Positions 20,909 to 55,822 of a stretch of 64,000 bases of DNA are shown here, one piece after another. Positions within the stretch are counted from its first letter, which is position 1, and every line of letters begins with the position of its first letter. Position numbers and translations under genes: made by a program. The notes beneath the pieces are model-generated. The model searched no databases. It worked only from the letters and a program-made list of their open reading frames with translations, and was not told where the DNA came from. The DNA is from Echinometra lucunter (taxonomy: Eukaryota > Echinodermata > Echinoidea > Camarodonta > Echinometridae). The stretch is taken from assembly GCA_029962745.1 (NCBI GenBank), contig CM057162.1, forward strand, positions 9,967,574 to 10,031,573, written 5' to 3'.

Positions 20909-22300
20909 TTACACCGACCCCTCATTTCTTAGTCTTCATTCTTGGCCGCCCCTTCTTTTCCATACATTCTCTCACCTTTTTCTCCCCCCTTTTTTTAGGG
21001 GATTAGGGGGCGACTGCCCTCATCGCCCTGGGTATACGCGGTTGATTTGATCTGCCCATTTCTCAACAAGTCCATTTCTTTTTTTTTTTGTTCTTTTTTC
21101 CCCCTGCCATGTAGGCCTACTTTTGTCTCTTATAGTTGTATTGGTCTATAAGCCCTATTTTTCTGTGAATGATCAAAAAGATTTAAAAAAAAAAAAAGAT
21201 AAAAATTCCAGAGGTGAGAATGCAAGAGGTAAAAATGTCAGATTTGAATATGACAGAGGTAAAAATGTCAGAGGTATGTCAGATTAGACAATGTTGCAGT
21301 AAACATGATACTGGTACAGTCATTGAATTAGAGAAAGGAAGGGGAAGGCGAGATATCTGCCTATTTACTTCCATCTTTCATCTTTTCTACATTATGTAGA
21401 AAAGAACTAAGTACATGTATGAGTGAGGGGGGATTAAGCATACAAGTACAGTTAAAAATTGTATGTTAATGAACACTGTAAAAACGATGGTGGGAAAAAA
21501 AATGACTTGTAAGATTAGTAGCTGACAACGTATACATTCCGCACGAGTGCACGATTTGAATGTGCACATTCCTCTTCGTATAAACCCTCCCCCCCCCCCC
21601 ACCAACTCCAATCAAGCGTGGTGTAATGCACGTGAACAAAATAATGCCTGAATATTATTTTCCTAATACGAGGAATAGGAAGCAAGCGAATGGAACTAAT
21701 TCGATCTTTGCATAGTATCTCATCGGATACACTGCGGAATTCACATCTTTTCAAAAGAATTAGCACGTGCGAAACATCAAACGTGATTTTCTTTCCACTC
21801 TGTCATTTCATTAATATCTTACATTGACAGTCTTATTTCCCATTATCTCACAAAGAAAACAACCTCATCCCACGTTACATTTTCTTAAGCAGAAGGCGCA
21901 ATTTACTTATTCAGTTGTTACAATTATGTTTCACAGTGCATGAAGCGGTCAAAGCTTTTCTAATTCAATATTAGTAGAGGGCCTACCTGTACTGTAACAT
22001 GCTCACAGAAAAATTTAAAACTCTGTTCAAAATCTCCAGTACGGAACTACAGCCCGCATCCAGACTTTTTAGGCCTATTTTACTCGTAGGCCACGTGTCC
22101 CGGACGATCATGAAAAGGCCCAGATTTTACGACAAATCCCTAAACAAGGGTCTGCGTTTTGCGAGAAAAAAAGGCTAAAATGTACCCTTTTTCTTAAAAA
22201 TTGCCCTTGATGTTTTAGGGCCGGGTTCAAGGCCCGAGCCTCACACCTGCACCACCACCAAAAAGGAAATGAAAGAAAGAAATCCGAGTATCCCCCGGGA
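20909..22300. other. Intergenic DNA without a recognised gene
   Basis: Holds poly-pyrimidine and T-runs near 20975-21110, a short imperfect repeat of GAGGTAAAAATGTCAGA (21228-21275), a C-run at 21588-21600 and otherwise AT-rich DNA. No exon is convincing. Confidence 0.4.
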
Positions 22301-22307
22301 GGGGGTG

Positions 22308-22390
22308 TACTCGTATTACAACATGTACAAGGGAGCCAAATACTATATATTTGACTATAGATTTGGCCCCTTTATAGTAATACGAGTAGA
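22308..22390. repeat. 81-bp imperfect hairpin
   Basis: TACTCGTATTACAACATG..GGAGCCAAATA pairs with TATAGATTTGGCCCC..TAGTAATACGAGTA. It may be a miniature fold-back element. Confidence 0.5.
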
Positions 22391-22697
22391 TTTTTTTAAA
22401 ATTAATCTTCCTTTCACTAAAAAAAGAGAAAAGGACCAGTTACATGTTACTATTTATCATTATTATTATTATTGAGTAAGCTAAGATTTGAAGTGAATTA
22501 CAAGTACATCTATGTAAAATTTCTTTGTTCTTCACTAACTGTATACATCTCCTTTTTTTTTACTGGTACATAGTGGTATTAAGATTTTGTCTTATTAAGG
22601 TACCTTATATTTATGAATGTAATTTGTTTGCTATGTTTGTACGTACTGATGTCACTGAAAGAAAGAATTTAAAAAAAAAGAATATATAGAACAAAAA

Positions 22698-22736
22698 AGT
22701 AGTAGTAGTAGTAGAAGTAGTAGTAGTAGTAGCAGT

Positions 22737-22808
<72 letters not shown>
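22698..22808 (+). repeat. AGT/AGC trinucleotide microsatellite
   Basis: AGT units, then a pure AGC core (about 22730-22773), then AGT units again. Long leucine and threonine/alanine frames come from the repeat. Confidence 0.95.
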
Positions 22809-22809
<1 letters not shown>

Positions 22810-22971
22810 AGAACCAATTATCAACTGGTTTAACATCATGGTCTAATAACATGTCAGCCGATTCCATCAACATTTCGTACAATGACCGTTTGTTCCAATG
22901 GAGATTTCACTATAGGCCTAAGTACTGTCTTTTCCTCCCTTTTTCTCCTCGTTATTTTCGTTTTTCTTTTT

Positions 22972-23020
22972 ATTTCTCCATTTTAAAAGATTATTTCTCC
23001 ATTTTAAAAGATTATTTCAA
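22972..23020 (+). repeat. Short tandem duplication
   Basis: TTATTTCTCCATTTTAAAAGA is repeated in direct tandem with a 23-base period. Confidence 0.85.
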
Positions 23021-23174
23021 GAGATCAAAAGCAAAAGAAAATAATAAGTGATAGTTACTGTGTTCTTATACAAAAAGTTTTATTAGAGATTTGTTGAAAT
23101 GTGAAACTGGAATGGTAATTTTGTGAAGAAAAAAATATGAATCTTTATGAAATGCGAATTTCTTTTTACAATTA

Positions 23175-24016
23175 CAGTGTATCAAAGAATTACTTGTACA
23201 CTGCACATAAACCTCACTAAAAGGAGAAGATGAACCATGCTGGAAGTGAAAAAATTTCTAAGTTAGTTACCATAAAATCTACTGAATTGTATAGGCCTAT
23301 CAAATCAAAGAGAAAAGTATACTTTGATTTGTATGTAGTCACAATCAGCCATGCATGAATTATGATCCTTTATGCACAATATTTTCAGAACTTTCTGTGA
23401 TCACTGATACATAACTCGTATTCCGTTGATGATCATGGCTTGTTCATTCATTTTCCGGATAGATGATAGATGACATCATATCCTTCAATTTGATATACAA
23501 TTCTTGAGTATTTCAATTGGTATTACTCATTTCGAAAACATTTGTTATATGAATAAATTTCTTGCTGCATGTACTATTGCCTAATTGACTTTTGTGCCGG
23601 GGTTGCAATTAGATTCATGTTTCATATTTAAGTTCGTGTCAAAATGAATAAAACCAACCGAAATGCTCAGAATTGTATATCAAATTAAAGGATATCATCT
23701 CATCTCTTGCACAAAAAAAAAAGAAAAAAAGAAAAAGAAATGAAGCCATGATCATTGAAGCATTACGAGTTATGCTTCAATGATCACAGATATGTCAGAA
23801 AATAGGTATTATTGTGCATAATGGATCATAACTATTCATGATGAATGATCACAACTACACAAATCAAAGGCTTTTCTTTTCTCTTTAATTTGATATACAA
23901 TTCAGTAGATTTTATGATAACTAATTTAGGAATTTTTTACTTTTTAGCGCATGGTTCGCCTTCTCTTATTACAGTGGGGTTTATATGCAGTGTACAAGTG
24001 ATTCTTTGATACACTG
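23175..24016. mobile_element. Tc1/mariner-type fold-back element
   Basis: Ends CAGTGTATCAAAGAATTACT and ..GTGATTCTTTGATACACTG are inverted, with TA outside each end (23173-23174, 24017-24018). The inverted similarity extends through arms of more than 300 bases (for example CAATTCAGTAGATTTTATG mirrors CATAAAATCTACTGAATTG). 842 bases, no transposase visible. A long hairpin of this kind could be transcribed into double-stranded RNA. Confidence 0.8.
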
Positions 24017-24470
24017 TATGTTGTATAAAAGTTGAATGAAATGTTGAACTCTTTTTTCATGTATAATAATTTTGCTATATGAAGAGTTAATGTAATTTTG
24101 TATGGAAGATTAAATTTTATTTGTAGTTTTGTATTATGAAAATTTGCAATTTTGTTTATGAGAGAAAAAAAAGAATAAAAACCGAACAAAAAATAAAGAA
24201 ACAAAGAAACAAAAACATTAGATGAAGATCTAGAGTGCGGGTCGATAGTTACGCTTGAGATCGTGCATCAATGAACCCACTCCAAGTCGAACTTAACTGG
24301 GTCGACCCAGCTTGTTGTTGTTGCTGTGGTAAGTGGTGGTGCGTCGACAAACTTGTGTCCTGTGCACCAGGCGCTATACAGAGATTCTTCAGTTTTCAAT
24401 TTTCCTCCAATTTCTATAAAATAAAAACTCTATATATTACTGGTTCCTGTTTTGCATTGATCTTCATGAG
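24017..24470. other. Intergenic DNA, nothing recognised
   Basis: AT-rich sequence, then a more GC-balanced stretch from 24230 with a small palindrome around GGGTCGACCC (24299-24308). No exon could be supported. Confidence 0.35.
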
Positions 24471-24473
24471 CAC

Positions 24474-24549
24474 ACCCCGAAGCATACCTCGTATCGGCCC
24501 AGCACACACCCCCGATGCATACCTCGTATCGGCCCAGCACACACCCCCA
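24474..24549 (+). repeat. 40-bp tandem duplication
   Basis: CACACCCC(C)GAAGCATACC.. TCGTATCGGCCCAG occurs twice in tandem, then a third partial CACACCCCC. Period is about 39-40 bases. Confidence 0.85.
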
Positions 24550-24947
24550 TACATCCACCAATCAACGGTCACGGTTTAGGAAGCATATCACACAGGCCAC
24601 CCAACTCTTTGTGTTAGTTTCTCGTCGCGTTCGCTTTCGAACGACAAAGTCATTGGAGAGTGGGCAGTGACATTATACGCTTACGAGTGCTTCATTATCA
24701 TGACTTTGTAAAAGCCACCGCACATAGTCCGATCCAACTGCAACCCAATTTGGGCAGAAATCGCAGTTTGCATTTAGTATCAGGGACGGCGCCAGAGTAT
24801 TTGGGTTTTTTTCTTGTTTTTAACCTTGGCTCACACTCACAGGTGATTTTCTTGGGTGATTTTATCAGTATACGTTTTGAATAAACAAAAGGCTATTATA
24901 TAGGTGCATGACACTTCCCTCTCCAGTACTCTTCTTTGATTCTTCTT

Positions 24948-24949
24948 CT

Positions 24950-24990
<41 letters not shown>
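24948..24990 (+). repeat. CT microsatellite
   Basis: Pure CT run preceded by TTCTTCTTCTCC. Flanking DNA out to 25530 contains no recognised gene. Confidence 0.95.
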
Positions 24991-24992
<2 letters not shown>

Positions 24993-25531
24993 TCTTTTTT
25001 TTTTAATGACTTGAAAAATCATAGTACAGCCGCGGCCCCCTGTAGCGCAGCCCGTTTAATATTAATGTTCAAACAAGTAAAATTATCCTATGATGTTCGG
25101 AATTCCGAGATAATGCCAAATCGGCTGTCACCATATAGATTCGCAATTGATTTCGCCTTTTCTACGAGGAGGCTCAAAATTCGAAACTTTCATCAAATGT
25201 TGAGTCTGCATGTTTGAATCTTTGTTTATGGTCAAGACAGTGCTAGAAGTATACATTTTTTTGTCCAAAATCGATTCCCGCCACGGCACTGAATGCCCTC
25301 GAGCACTGCATGTCTACACCTTGCTCTTTTATTATCGTTCTTTTGGCATAGGCCTATATTGATACCAACGTGTGCATTTATGTTTCTTATAGAAAAAAAA
25401 AAATCAACAGCTATGTACTCGAAGGTGGGAACTAAGGCTTGGCATCGCCCTAATTGAAATGGGAATTAACAGGAGTTGATCTATATAGCGGTATAACCTC
25501 CGCAGTCGGCTCTTGACCTTACCTAATACAG

Positions 25532-25619
25532 GCACTGTTTCATAAAAAGTTGCTATGATAGAAACTCCTGCTGGAAGCAAGAGTTGCTATTATAACACCA
25601 TTTTTTCATGAAACAGGGC
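25532..25619. mobile_element. Small inverted-repeat element (ACTGTTTCAT ends)
   Basis: GCACTGTTTCATAAAAAGTTGC pairs with TTTTTTCATGAAACAGGGC, and GTTGCTATGATAG with CTATTATAACA-type sequence. Its ends resemble those at 8520-9221. Confidence 0.6.
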
Positions 25620-25692
25620 ATTGGTTCGGACCAGTGGACCCTACTACCATGTTCGAACTGAGTCAGGTCTGGGCATTGGCGTAAATCCCGAA

Positions 25693-25750
25693 GGGGGGGG
25701 GGGGCGAAGTATATAAAGCCCCCCCCCCTCCCACACACACACACACACTT
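25693..25750. repeat. G-run, C-run and CA repeat
   Basis: Poly-G (25694-25704) and poly-C (25720-25728) flank a short spacer, followed by an ACACAC run. Similar in style to the composite repeats at 17-20 kb. Confidence 0.7.
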
Positions 25751-26455
25751 TTTCGAGAGGGGGATGGTGTGTAAAAATAAACCCCACTTTTTAAAGGAGA
25801 AATAGTATTAAAGAGAGGTGAAAAGAAAGGAAAAAGAGGAATGAAAATAAAATATAAATCTTGAAGCGCGTGCTCACTCAGTGCGCTCTCTCGCATTTCA
25901 TCTTGACCAACATCCAAAGCTTGTGCTCAAATTCTTCTACTCATTGTTAGTTAGGCCTTTTTAGAACGGAAGATGCCGATAAATATTCTACCTTACTCTT
26001 TTTTATTACGATAAGGGAGTATAATAATACACTATAGAACCTGGTCTCAGTATTTAAAAAAAAAAAAAAAAAGGTTTGCGCACTCATAAAATCTTGAAGC
26101 AAGATGTTTTCGATCAGCATTCATTCTTATTCCAGCAGCAGATGCCCGAATATCGTAATATTTTTGCAGCGACGTGTCCGACTATCCTCAAATTCTGCAG
26201 GGAGTGTACATTATAATATCATTTAGTGTACTAGTATTTTGCATAATTTTTCTTCGCTCGCTGCATGCGCTCGCTCATAGTTATTTTGGAATGCAAACGA
26301 ATCGGGCATGCAAGGGAGGTGACCTATAGACTATAGATACGCATTAATGTTGATTTAATTCCAGTTCAGTCCCGGACTTTAGGAATCGTTCTCATTTATT
26401 TCACCTTACATTGTCACATTATATTCTCCTTGCCCCCTTTCCCTATTTCTCTCAG
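25751..26455. other. Intergenic DNA, nothing recognised
   Basis: AT-rich with an A-run at 26056-26072 and a CGCTCGCTGCATGCGCTCGCTC segment near 26254. No gene could be supported. Confidence 0.35.
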
Positions 26456-26479
26456 ACTCTCTCTCCCCCCCCCCTCGCT

Positions 26480-26539
<60 letters not shown>

Positions 26540-26545
26540 ATTCCC
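26456..26545 (+). repeat. CT microsatellite
   Basis: Interrupted CT runs with a short C-run at the start. Serine/leucine frames through it are repeat artefacts. An AAT/GAT-rich tract follows at 26635-26703. Confidence 0.95.
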
Positions 26546-26704
26546 TTTCCCGCTTTCTCGTCATGCAGTTCAATTTCAAGTACACTCTCTACTCCCTTCC
26601 TCTCTATTTCCTGTGCTCCGGTTACTCTCTTCTATAATAATAACAATGATAATGATGATAATGATAATGATGATAATAATAATACAAATAATGATAATAA
26701 CAAA

Positions 26705-27355
26705 AATATGTTATGTTCTTTCCCATAAAACGATAAGACATCACGGTCCAGATGTTTGGAATAATTTACCTTTAGAAATTAAACACGCCGTATCCCTTTT
26801 TTCTTTCAAAGCTTCTTTAAAGAAGTATTTGCTATCCACTTATTCGTATTCTTTTCACCTGCACGTGGACCCACTTGCACACACTTCACCTCACCCCCTT
26901 CCTTCCCCCTATTCCTCTTTTTTTGTAGTATTTTTTTTTCAGTTAGTGACATCGCTTTTATGATATAGACATTTATATTCATTACGGTTTCCATGTAGCT
27001 CTTTCCAATGGCTGCTATTCATTCAAGCATTTTGCTTAAGATAGCTGGCCCCTCTCTTTTTTTTCTACTTGTTCATTTCTACTTATAATCATGTCTTTAT
27101 TCTGTTGCCATTAGTTATTTAACTGTCACATTTGTAATTTGATCAATAATGTTGTATATTTATTACTATTGTTTGTAAATTTGTTATTTGATTTGACAAT
27201 AAATGCAGAAACCCCTGCAAAAAAAATACTTATATCTTTATGATGTTAAATTATGTGTATCTATGACTGTTTTTATTGTAATTCACACTCATTTCAGCCT
27301 TCGAACTGCCATGTATTGATCATAATAAACCGATTTCAATTCAATTCAATTTATA
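26705..27355 (+). mobile_element. LINE 3' end (reverse-transcriptase C-terminus remnant)
   Basis: From about 26733 one frame reads RHHGPDVWNNLPLEIKHAVS, then F-S-F-K..LKKYLL, the conserved tail of LINE reverse-transcriptase proteins. It is followed by an AT-rich 3' UTR with two AATAAA-like signals and a terminal TTCAATTCAATTCAATTT tail near 27338-27355. The copy is truncated at its 5' end by the microsatellite. Confidence 0.7.
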
Positions 27356-27532
27356 GGCATATGGTGTATTTTGAGGACGAAATGATAATGGTCTATATTC
27401 AACTGACCTGACGTGGGCGTGTCTCTCCCAGTTTAAAATTCGTAGTAAGAAGAGGCGACTATATCGGTACAACTTCTCCGTGTGTCTCTCTGTTTTGTAT
27501 TCGAAATAACCTCATATTTCTCACAGGCCTCG

Positions 27533-27641
27533 GCCCTAGACCGAAAATTATGTCTGTAGTTTCTTCGTTAGCCTCTTATTTGGTAGCACGACCCTACCCA
27601 ATTAAGAGGCTGAAGAAACTAGAGACAGATTTTTCGGTCTA
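27533..27641. repeat. 108-bp near-perfect hairpin element
   Basis: TAGACCGAAAATTATGTCTG..AGTTTCTTCG..AGCCTCTTA pairs with TAAGAGGCTGAAGAAACT..AGACAGATTTTTCGGTCTA. Loop of about 25 bases. A miniature fold-back element about 350 bases upstream of the putative CBS 5' exon. Confidence 0.75.
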
Positions 27642-27659
27642 ATATGCCCCTTGACTTTA

Positions 27660-27786
27660 CCCCCTCCCCCTCTCTCTCTCTCTCTCTCTCTCCATCTATT
27701 CATCTGTCTGTCTATCTCTCTCTCTCTCTCTCTATCTATTCATCTGTCTGTGTATCTCTCCCCCCCCCCCCCCCCCCCCCCCATCT
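27660..27786 (+). repeat. CT/TATC microsatellite and C-run
   Basis: CT runs, TCTATCTATTCATCTGTCTG repeated twice, and a run of about 24 C (27759-27782). Confidence 0.95.
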
Positions 27787-27964
27787 CTCGTTTCAGAAAG
27801 AGACGCAACGAGAAACACAATTGTGTTTTTTGCTGGCCAACATGGGAAATGGCAACACGTATAGCAGCTAGCTAGCTATCAGTATTAAACCAACCACGCG
27901 CGGCCGGGTCGACCTGACACATACGGTACGGAGCTGGAGCAGGCTGAATTGATTTGTCATCAAT

Positions 27965-27982
27965 GACATTGCGTCATCATCA
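27965..27982. promoter_or_regulatory. C/EBP-ATF type element TTGCGTCATCA upstream of CBS
   Basis: ATTGCGTCATCATCAAT contains TTGCGTCA; its complement TGACGCAA is the known composite C/EBP-ATF half-site pair. ATF4 controls amino-acid and transsulfuration genes in animals, so a site 30-40 bases upstream of the candidate first CBS exon is plausible. This is a motif match only. Confidence 0.3.
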
Positions 27983-28006
27983 ATAACTTCGTTTGTTTTG
28001 TTGCAG

Positions 28007-28083
28007 ATCAAGGTGGATTAAATCGTCTAGCTAACTCAAGGCCAAGGGACCATCAAAGGCATCATAATCTCAGATCTGCAAAG
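28007..28083 (+). other. CBS: Candidate 5' non-coding exon of CBS
   Basis: A stretch after TTTTGTTGCAG with moderate base composition ends in GCAAAG|GTTCGT. It could be a non-coding first exon, or part of a longer exon starting upstream, spliced to 29355. The donor is weak. There is no coding content that joins the CBS frame. Confidence 0.3.
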
Positions 28084-28469
28084 GTTCGTAGACACCTTTT
28101 CTTTCTCTTGACTACGTGTAACGTTAGGTTGTCTTCTGTCTCCGTGGACGTGTGACGTGTGTCAGGTTGAAGTGGTTCAAATAAAACCGGAAGGAGGAAG
28201 ATTTTAATTTTGGAGGTGAATATTTGATTGTGTGGTGACTGCTACTGCTAGCTGTTGAGTGCAATGTCAGACATACATGCAATTGCTTTGCCACTATAAT
28301 TGGGTTGCTAATTCTGTCTTTATTTTAACTGAAGTCTATCTATCAAATGACACTTGTCTGGAAGAGAGTTTATGAGTGCTTACTAGTAGACAGTTAGAAT
28401 AGAGAGACAAACACTGAAACAGCATGAACTCTCACTTTCCTGACTTTCATTTGTTTGAAACATCTAACA

Positions 28470-29305
28470 GTTAGGACTGTATTCTGAAAATTGTTATACC
28501 TCTAACATTAATATTGTTGTATCTTAAGTGTTAAGATAAAACTGGTATTCTAAAAATTGCCTTAACTTTTGTCTTAACTTAATTTGTTTTTATTTTTGTT
28601 CAATCTGCATGATCTGCGCATGATGATCCTTACACCATGTACACCTTAGTGAGACGTGTACATATGCGCGCTGAGATAAATATCTCGAGATATTTATATA
28701 GGTCTAGGTATTCTGAAAATTGTAGCTTTTGTTTGTCTTATCTGCCATGGTGATTACAACAGCTAAGGGGCTATTGCATCTCACAATGTCGGCGAATTTC
28801 TAGCTCAGAAACAGGCAGTACATGATGATCGACCAGCATGATAAATAGTTTGTAACTAGAGATGTCTCAGAAGAGATATTTGGAAGAAATTAACGAGTGG
28901 GAGTCACTGATTTTACATTAAATTGTGACCTGGTTCAAGCAGGGGGGGGGGGCATGAGCCTCATGGTAAATTACCGGTAATTGCTATCGATAGTGCATAA
29001 AACATGTAACTTAATGTCTTCAATGACGCCTAAAATTATTAAAGCGTAAAACGCATTCCTATGTTTTGTAAAAAGGGGATACTGCTATTAATCCACCAAC
29101 CTGTATAAGACCCATCTTGATAGGTAAAATGCCAACAAGTGGGTGTGACTTAAGATGAAATATGGGTGGTCCTTACAGAGATAAGACAATTTTCAGAATA
29201 CCAACTTACATGTGCATGTACTTGTACAGTGTAAAACAATTTTAGTGAGGTACATGTATTATTAGTTAATAGAAAAGTTAAGACAATTTTCAGAATACCA
29301 CCCCT
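28470..29305. repeat. Repeats with GTATTCTGAAAATTG ends, CBS intron 1
   Basis: GTATTCT(G/A)AAAATTG occurs at about 28479, 28542 and 28709, and inverted as CAATTTTCAGAATAC at about 29189 and 29285, next to CTTAAC/GTTAAG and TAAGACAA motifs. These are probably overlapping small inverted-repeat elements. Confidence 0.55.
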
Positions 29306-29413
29306 AGTCTGTGTTGCAAAGCATGGTTTATACATTTCTTTATTTCTTTTGCAGGTGTTACTGTCTGCCCACTGCTGAAATTGTTGTAGAATCCCCCCAA
29401 AAGGCTCGTAACC

Positions 29414-52677
<23,264 letters not shown>

Positions 52678-53507
52678 AAGGGAACAAGAACCTGATACGT
52701 CCCGGTTAGACCTCAACAATGACGATTGTGATAAACTTTATGATGATGTTCAGAGGAATCTGAGGAAAGCATCTTCAGCCAACAGTTCCGTTCCAGTTGC
52801 AGCTAAAAAAAAGAAAAGGAAGTTGCTTTAGATAATATTTCATACTGTGCTCGGTTTTAGACTGAAATAACCTATCCAACCTCATGAAATTTATCCTCGA
52901 TAATGGGGTCTGTTCTGAGAAAATTGTTCATAGGTGATTCTGATCAGATCATGAAATTGTTGAAGGAGGCATAGTAATAGAAATTATCAAGGTCTGATCT
53001 AAAGCACTAATTTCCCATTTATTATCCACACATACAACAGGGGAGAGGTTTGAGAATAATTGATCATTCTTGTTATTGTTGAGGTTACACCAGTCCTCGA
53101 TATCGAGTCTGATGTGTTAAGAGAAGAAAAAATGTTTTCTAGGCTTTCTTTTTTGAGGGGGATTGTAAATATAATCAGAACTGATTGAAAATAATATTTT
53201 TATCTTTAACAGCCTTGCAAAAGGAATTTTTTGAATGTAAAACAGTCGCAAATCAAGGCAAATGATATTATACTAGGCACTGCCGGGACACTCAGAATAG
53301 TTAACTGCAGAATATTTATCCAAGTTGTAGACATGACAAGTTGATGTATTTCAACACTTTTTTTTATGCCTCTTCATGTTATACAAGTATGGTTTTGCAA
53401 GGCATGTGGCTCATGTACAGTATACTGTTAAAATCTGTTATCTTGAACTATTTATTATCGAGATTTTCTGAAAGTTTTCAGGCTTGAGCGTTATTTGAGC
53501 ATTTCTT

Positions 53508-53667
53508 TTGTAGTTAATTAGTTAGTTATTAAAAACATGAGAACTTGGTTTTTAAAGCCTGAAGTCTACTCAGTTCATCAATCATTCTTTTGTAGTTAAT
53601 TAGGTAGTTATTAAAAACATGAGAACTTGGTTTTTAAAGCCTGAAGTCTACTCAGTTCATCGATCAT
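53508..53667 (+). repeat. ~80-bp tandem duplication in the CBS 3' region
   Basis: TTTTGTAGTTAATTAG(T/G)TAG to ..GTCTACTCAGTTCATC(A/G)ATCA occurs twice, nearly identical. Recent local duplication. Confidence 0.9.
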
Positions 53668-54169
53668 ATTTCTCGTTTGTTGGAATCTCTAGCTCTTTCA
53701 TAACATAAGTACAACAGTATTATATATTCGATACATAGCCCAGCAAAGCCAACCATAACACAGTTTTATAAATGCTGAAAACGGACAAAAAGAGAGACTT
53801 TTTTTCCAAATAAGAATTATGTTAGAAATGACATTAATGATAAATCTTATTTATTTCTATCTGGTATGTTATTACGTTTTTGTGCAATGTATGACATTAT
53901 GCTTTTTTCATAAGATTACGTAGCAGATGCGGGTTAAAATACTGCTTGATTTTTCATTTAAAAATTAAAATATGCATTTAACGATGCATAGCAATCTAGT
54001 ACATGCATTGATCTCCACTTGGTGAGGCAACAATTGTAGGATGCACTCATGAGTCTATATACATTGAATGTTTGCTGTTACAATCACAACCAAGTTCTTG
54101 ACATCTGTATGTTTAAAATCTGCATCATTCTACATTTTGTAGCACTTTATATTTCAAAACATTTCAATT

Positions 54170-54669
54170 NNNNNNNNNNNNNNNNNNNNNNNNNNNNNNN
54201 NNNNNNNNNNNNNNNNNNNNNNNNNNNNNNNNNNNNNNNNNNNNNNNNNNNNNNNNNNNNNNNNNNNNNNNNNNNNNNNNNNNNNNNNNNNNNNNNNNNN
54301 NNNNNNNNNNNNNNNNNNNNNNNNNNNNNNNNNNNNNNNNNNNNNNNNNNNNNNNNNNNNNNNNNNNNNNNNNNNNNNNNNNNNNNNNNNNNNNNNNNNN
54401 NNNNNNNNNNNNNNNNNNNNNNNNNNNNNNNNNNNNNNNNNNNNNNNNNNNNNNNNNNNNNNNNNNNNNNNNNNNNNNNNNNNNNNNNNNNNNNNNNNNN
54501 NNNNNNNNNNNNNNNNNNNNNNNNNNNNNNNNNNNNNNNNNNNNNNNNNNNNNNNNNNNNNNNNNNNNNNNNNNNNNNNNNNNNNNNNNNNNNNNNNNNN
54601 NNNNNNNNNNNNNNNNNNNNNNNNNNNNNNNNNNNNNNNNNNNNNNNNNNNNNNNNNNNNNNNNNNNNN
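54170..54669. other. Assembly gap of 500 N
   Basis: Exactly 500 N, so a scaffold gap of nominal size. Any frames across it are meaningless. Confidence 1.
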
Positions 54670-55321
54670 TCAAACATTTCCGTGTTCACAGAAATTTGAG
54701 CAGTACAGTACACCGCAGCTTTTAATTGTAGGATATTTCGTAGATCTATTTGCGATAGAGGTACGTGTATGTTGTTAGACTTCTTTATAGTTTTCTTACT
54801 TTGTACATGTACACTGTCTCACCGTTAGTCGCTTATTTATTAATTGGGGTATTCGGTGTGTTTTTTCAATTTGTACTTTATTTTCAACCATTGATTGGTC
54901 CCCATAGACTTCTCATTCATGAATTTTTTTAAAATCTAGGGTTTGTCATTGGTGTAATCCTTTATGTAAAATACACATATTCATTGATTATATTATGTTC
55001 AATAGTAGGAAAAAAAAAGGAGCTGAAAATCCTTCCTTATACACCTGAAATATTTCCTGAATTGTATCCAGATTTCCTCTATGATTTTCTTTCCAAAGCC
55101 CCAAAATGATATTGGAGAGCTTCAGATACACCCTCCTATCATGTTTTAAATTATATTGTTGTAAATTCCACAGGTGAAATTATGTGCAAACTGTTATACT
55201 GCTCTTTTTATATAATTTCCTGCACACGTTAGTTAATATTCGCATATATTAGCACAAGTTTTCAAGAAAGATTCAAGCCATGTTGAAATATGTAACACAT
55301 TTCCATCCTTGAGTACATTGA

Positions 55322-55327
55322 AATAAA
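55322..55327 (+). terminator. Candidate CBS polyadenylation signal AATAAA
   Basis: AATAAA in ACATTGAAATAAAACC, followed within 30 bases by a TTTTGCTTGTAG stretch. No transcript evidence is available from the sequence alone. Confidence 0.35.
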
Positions 55328-55413
55328 ACCTAACTGAAATTTTGCTTGTAGTCCCTAAAGCTGACAATCTTTTTTAAGATGGCCTTGAAATAATATTTTC
55401 ATCTAGACATAAT

Positions 55414-55819
55414 GGCCCGAATTCACAAAGGCGGTTTTGAAACCGGGGTTTTGAAACCATGGTTTATGCAGATTTCATGCGTTAAGAGCGCTTAATTTAG
55501 CGCATATATTGAGACAGGTCCTTTAATGATGCGCGCTTTTGTCAAAGGGCACTAAATTCACGCTTGTTGTCATCGTTATTGCATTAAAGAGCCCACGGTT
55601 TTGAATGAATGAGTCCACTCTTTATTCAAATTAATTTACATAAACTGTGGTTTCACGCCATGGCAACAAGCGTGAATTTAGCGCCCTTTGACAAAAGCGC
55701 GCATCATTAATGGACCTATCTCAATATATGCGCTAAATCAAGCGCTTTTTAAAGCATGAAATCTGCATAAACCATGGTTTCAAACCATGGTTTCAAAATC
55801 ACCTTTGTGAATTCGGGCC
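55414..55819. mobile_element. Fold-back MITE with GGCCCGAATTCACAAAG ends
   Basis: The left GGCCCGAATTCACAAAGG and the right CCTTTGTGAATTCGGGCC are inverted, with 3-base AAT outside (55411-55413, 55820-55822). The inner blocks GAAACCATGGTTTATGCAGA and ..GCGCTTAATTTAGCGCATAT mirror each other across most of the element. A 3-base target would fit PIF/Harbinger-type transposons, which usually use TWA. Confidence 0.85.
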
Positions 55820-55822
55820 AAT

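Larger units (their letters stand above)
52678..55350 (+). other. CBS: Probable CBS 3' UTR, interrupted by a gap
   Basis: AT-rich sequence without splice or coding signals follows the stop codon. The first plausible AATAAA lies at 55322-55327 in ATTGAAATAAAACCTAAC. If that signal is used, the 3' UTR would be about 2.65 kb including the unsequenced gap. An alternative end in the gap cannot be excluded. Confidence 0.4.

Noticed and set aside
24271..24579. 102-residue frame with a CCCCC cluster
   Set aside because: No domain or splice support, and its 3' half is a tandem repeat.
54049..54713. Open frames across the N gap
   Set aside because: They consist of unknown bases.
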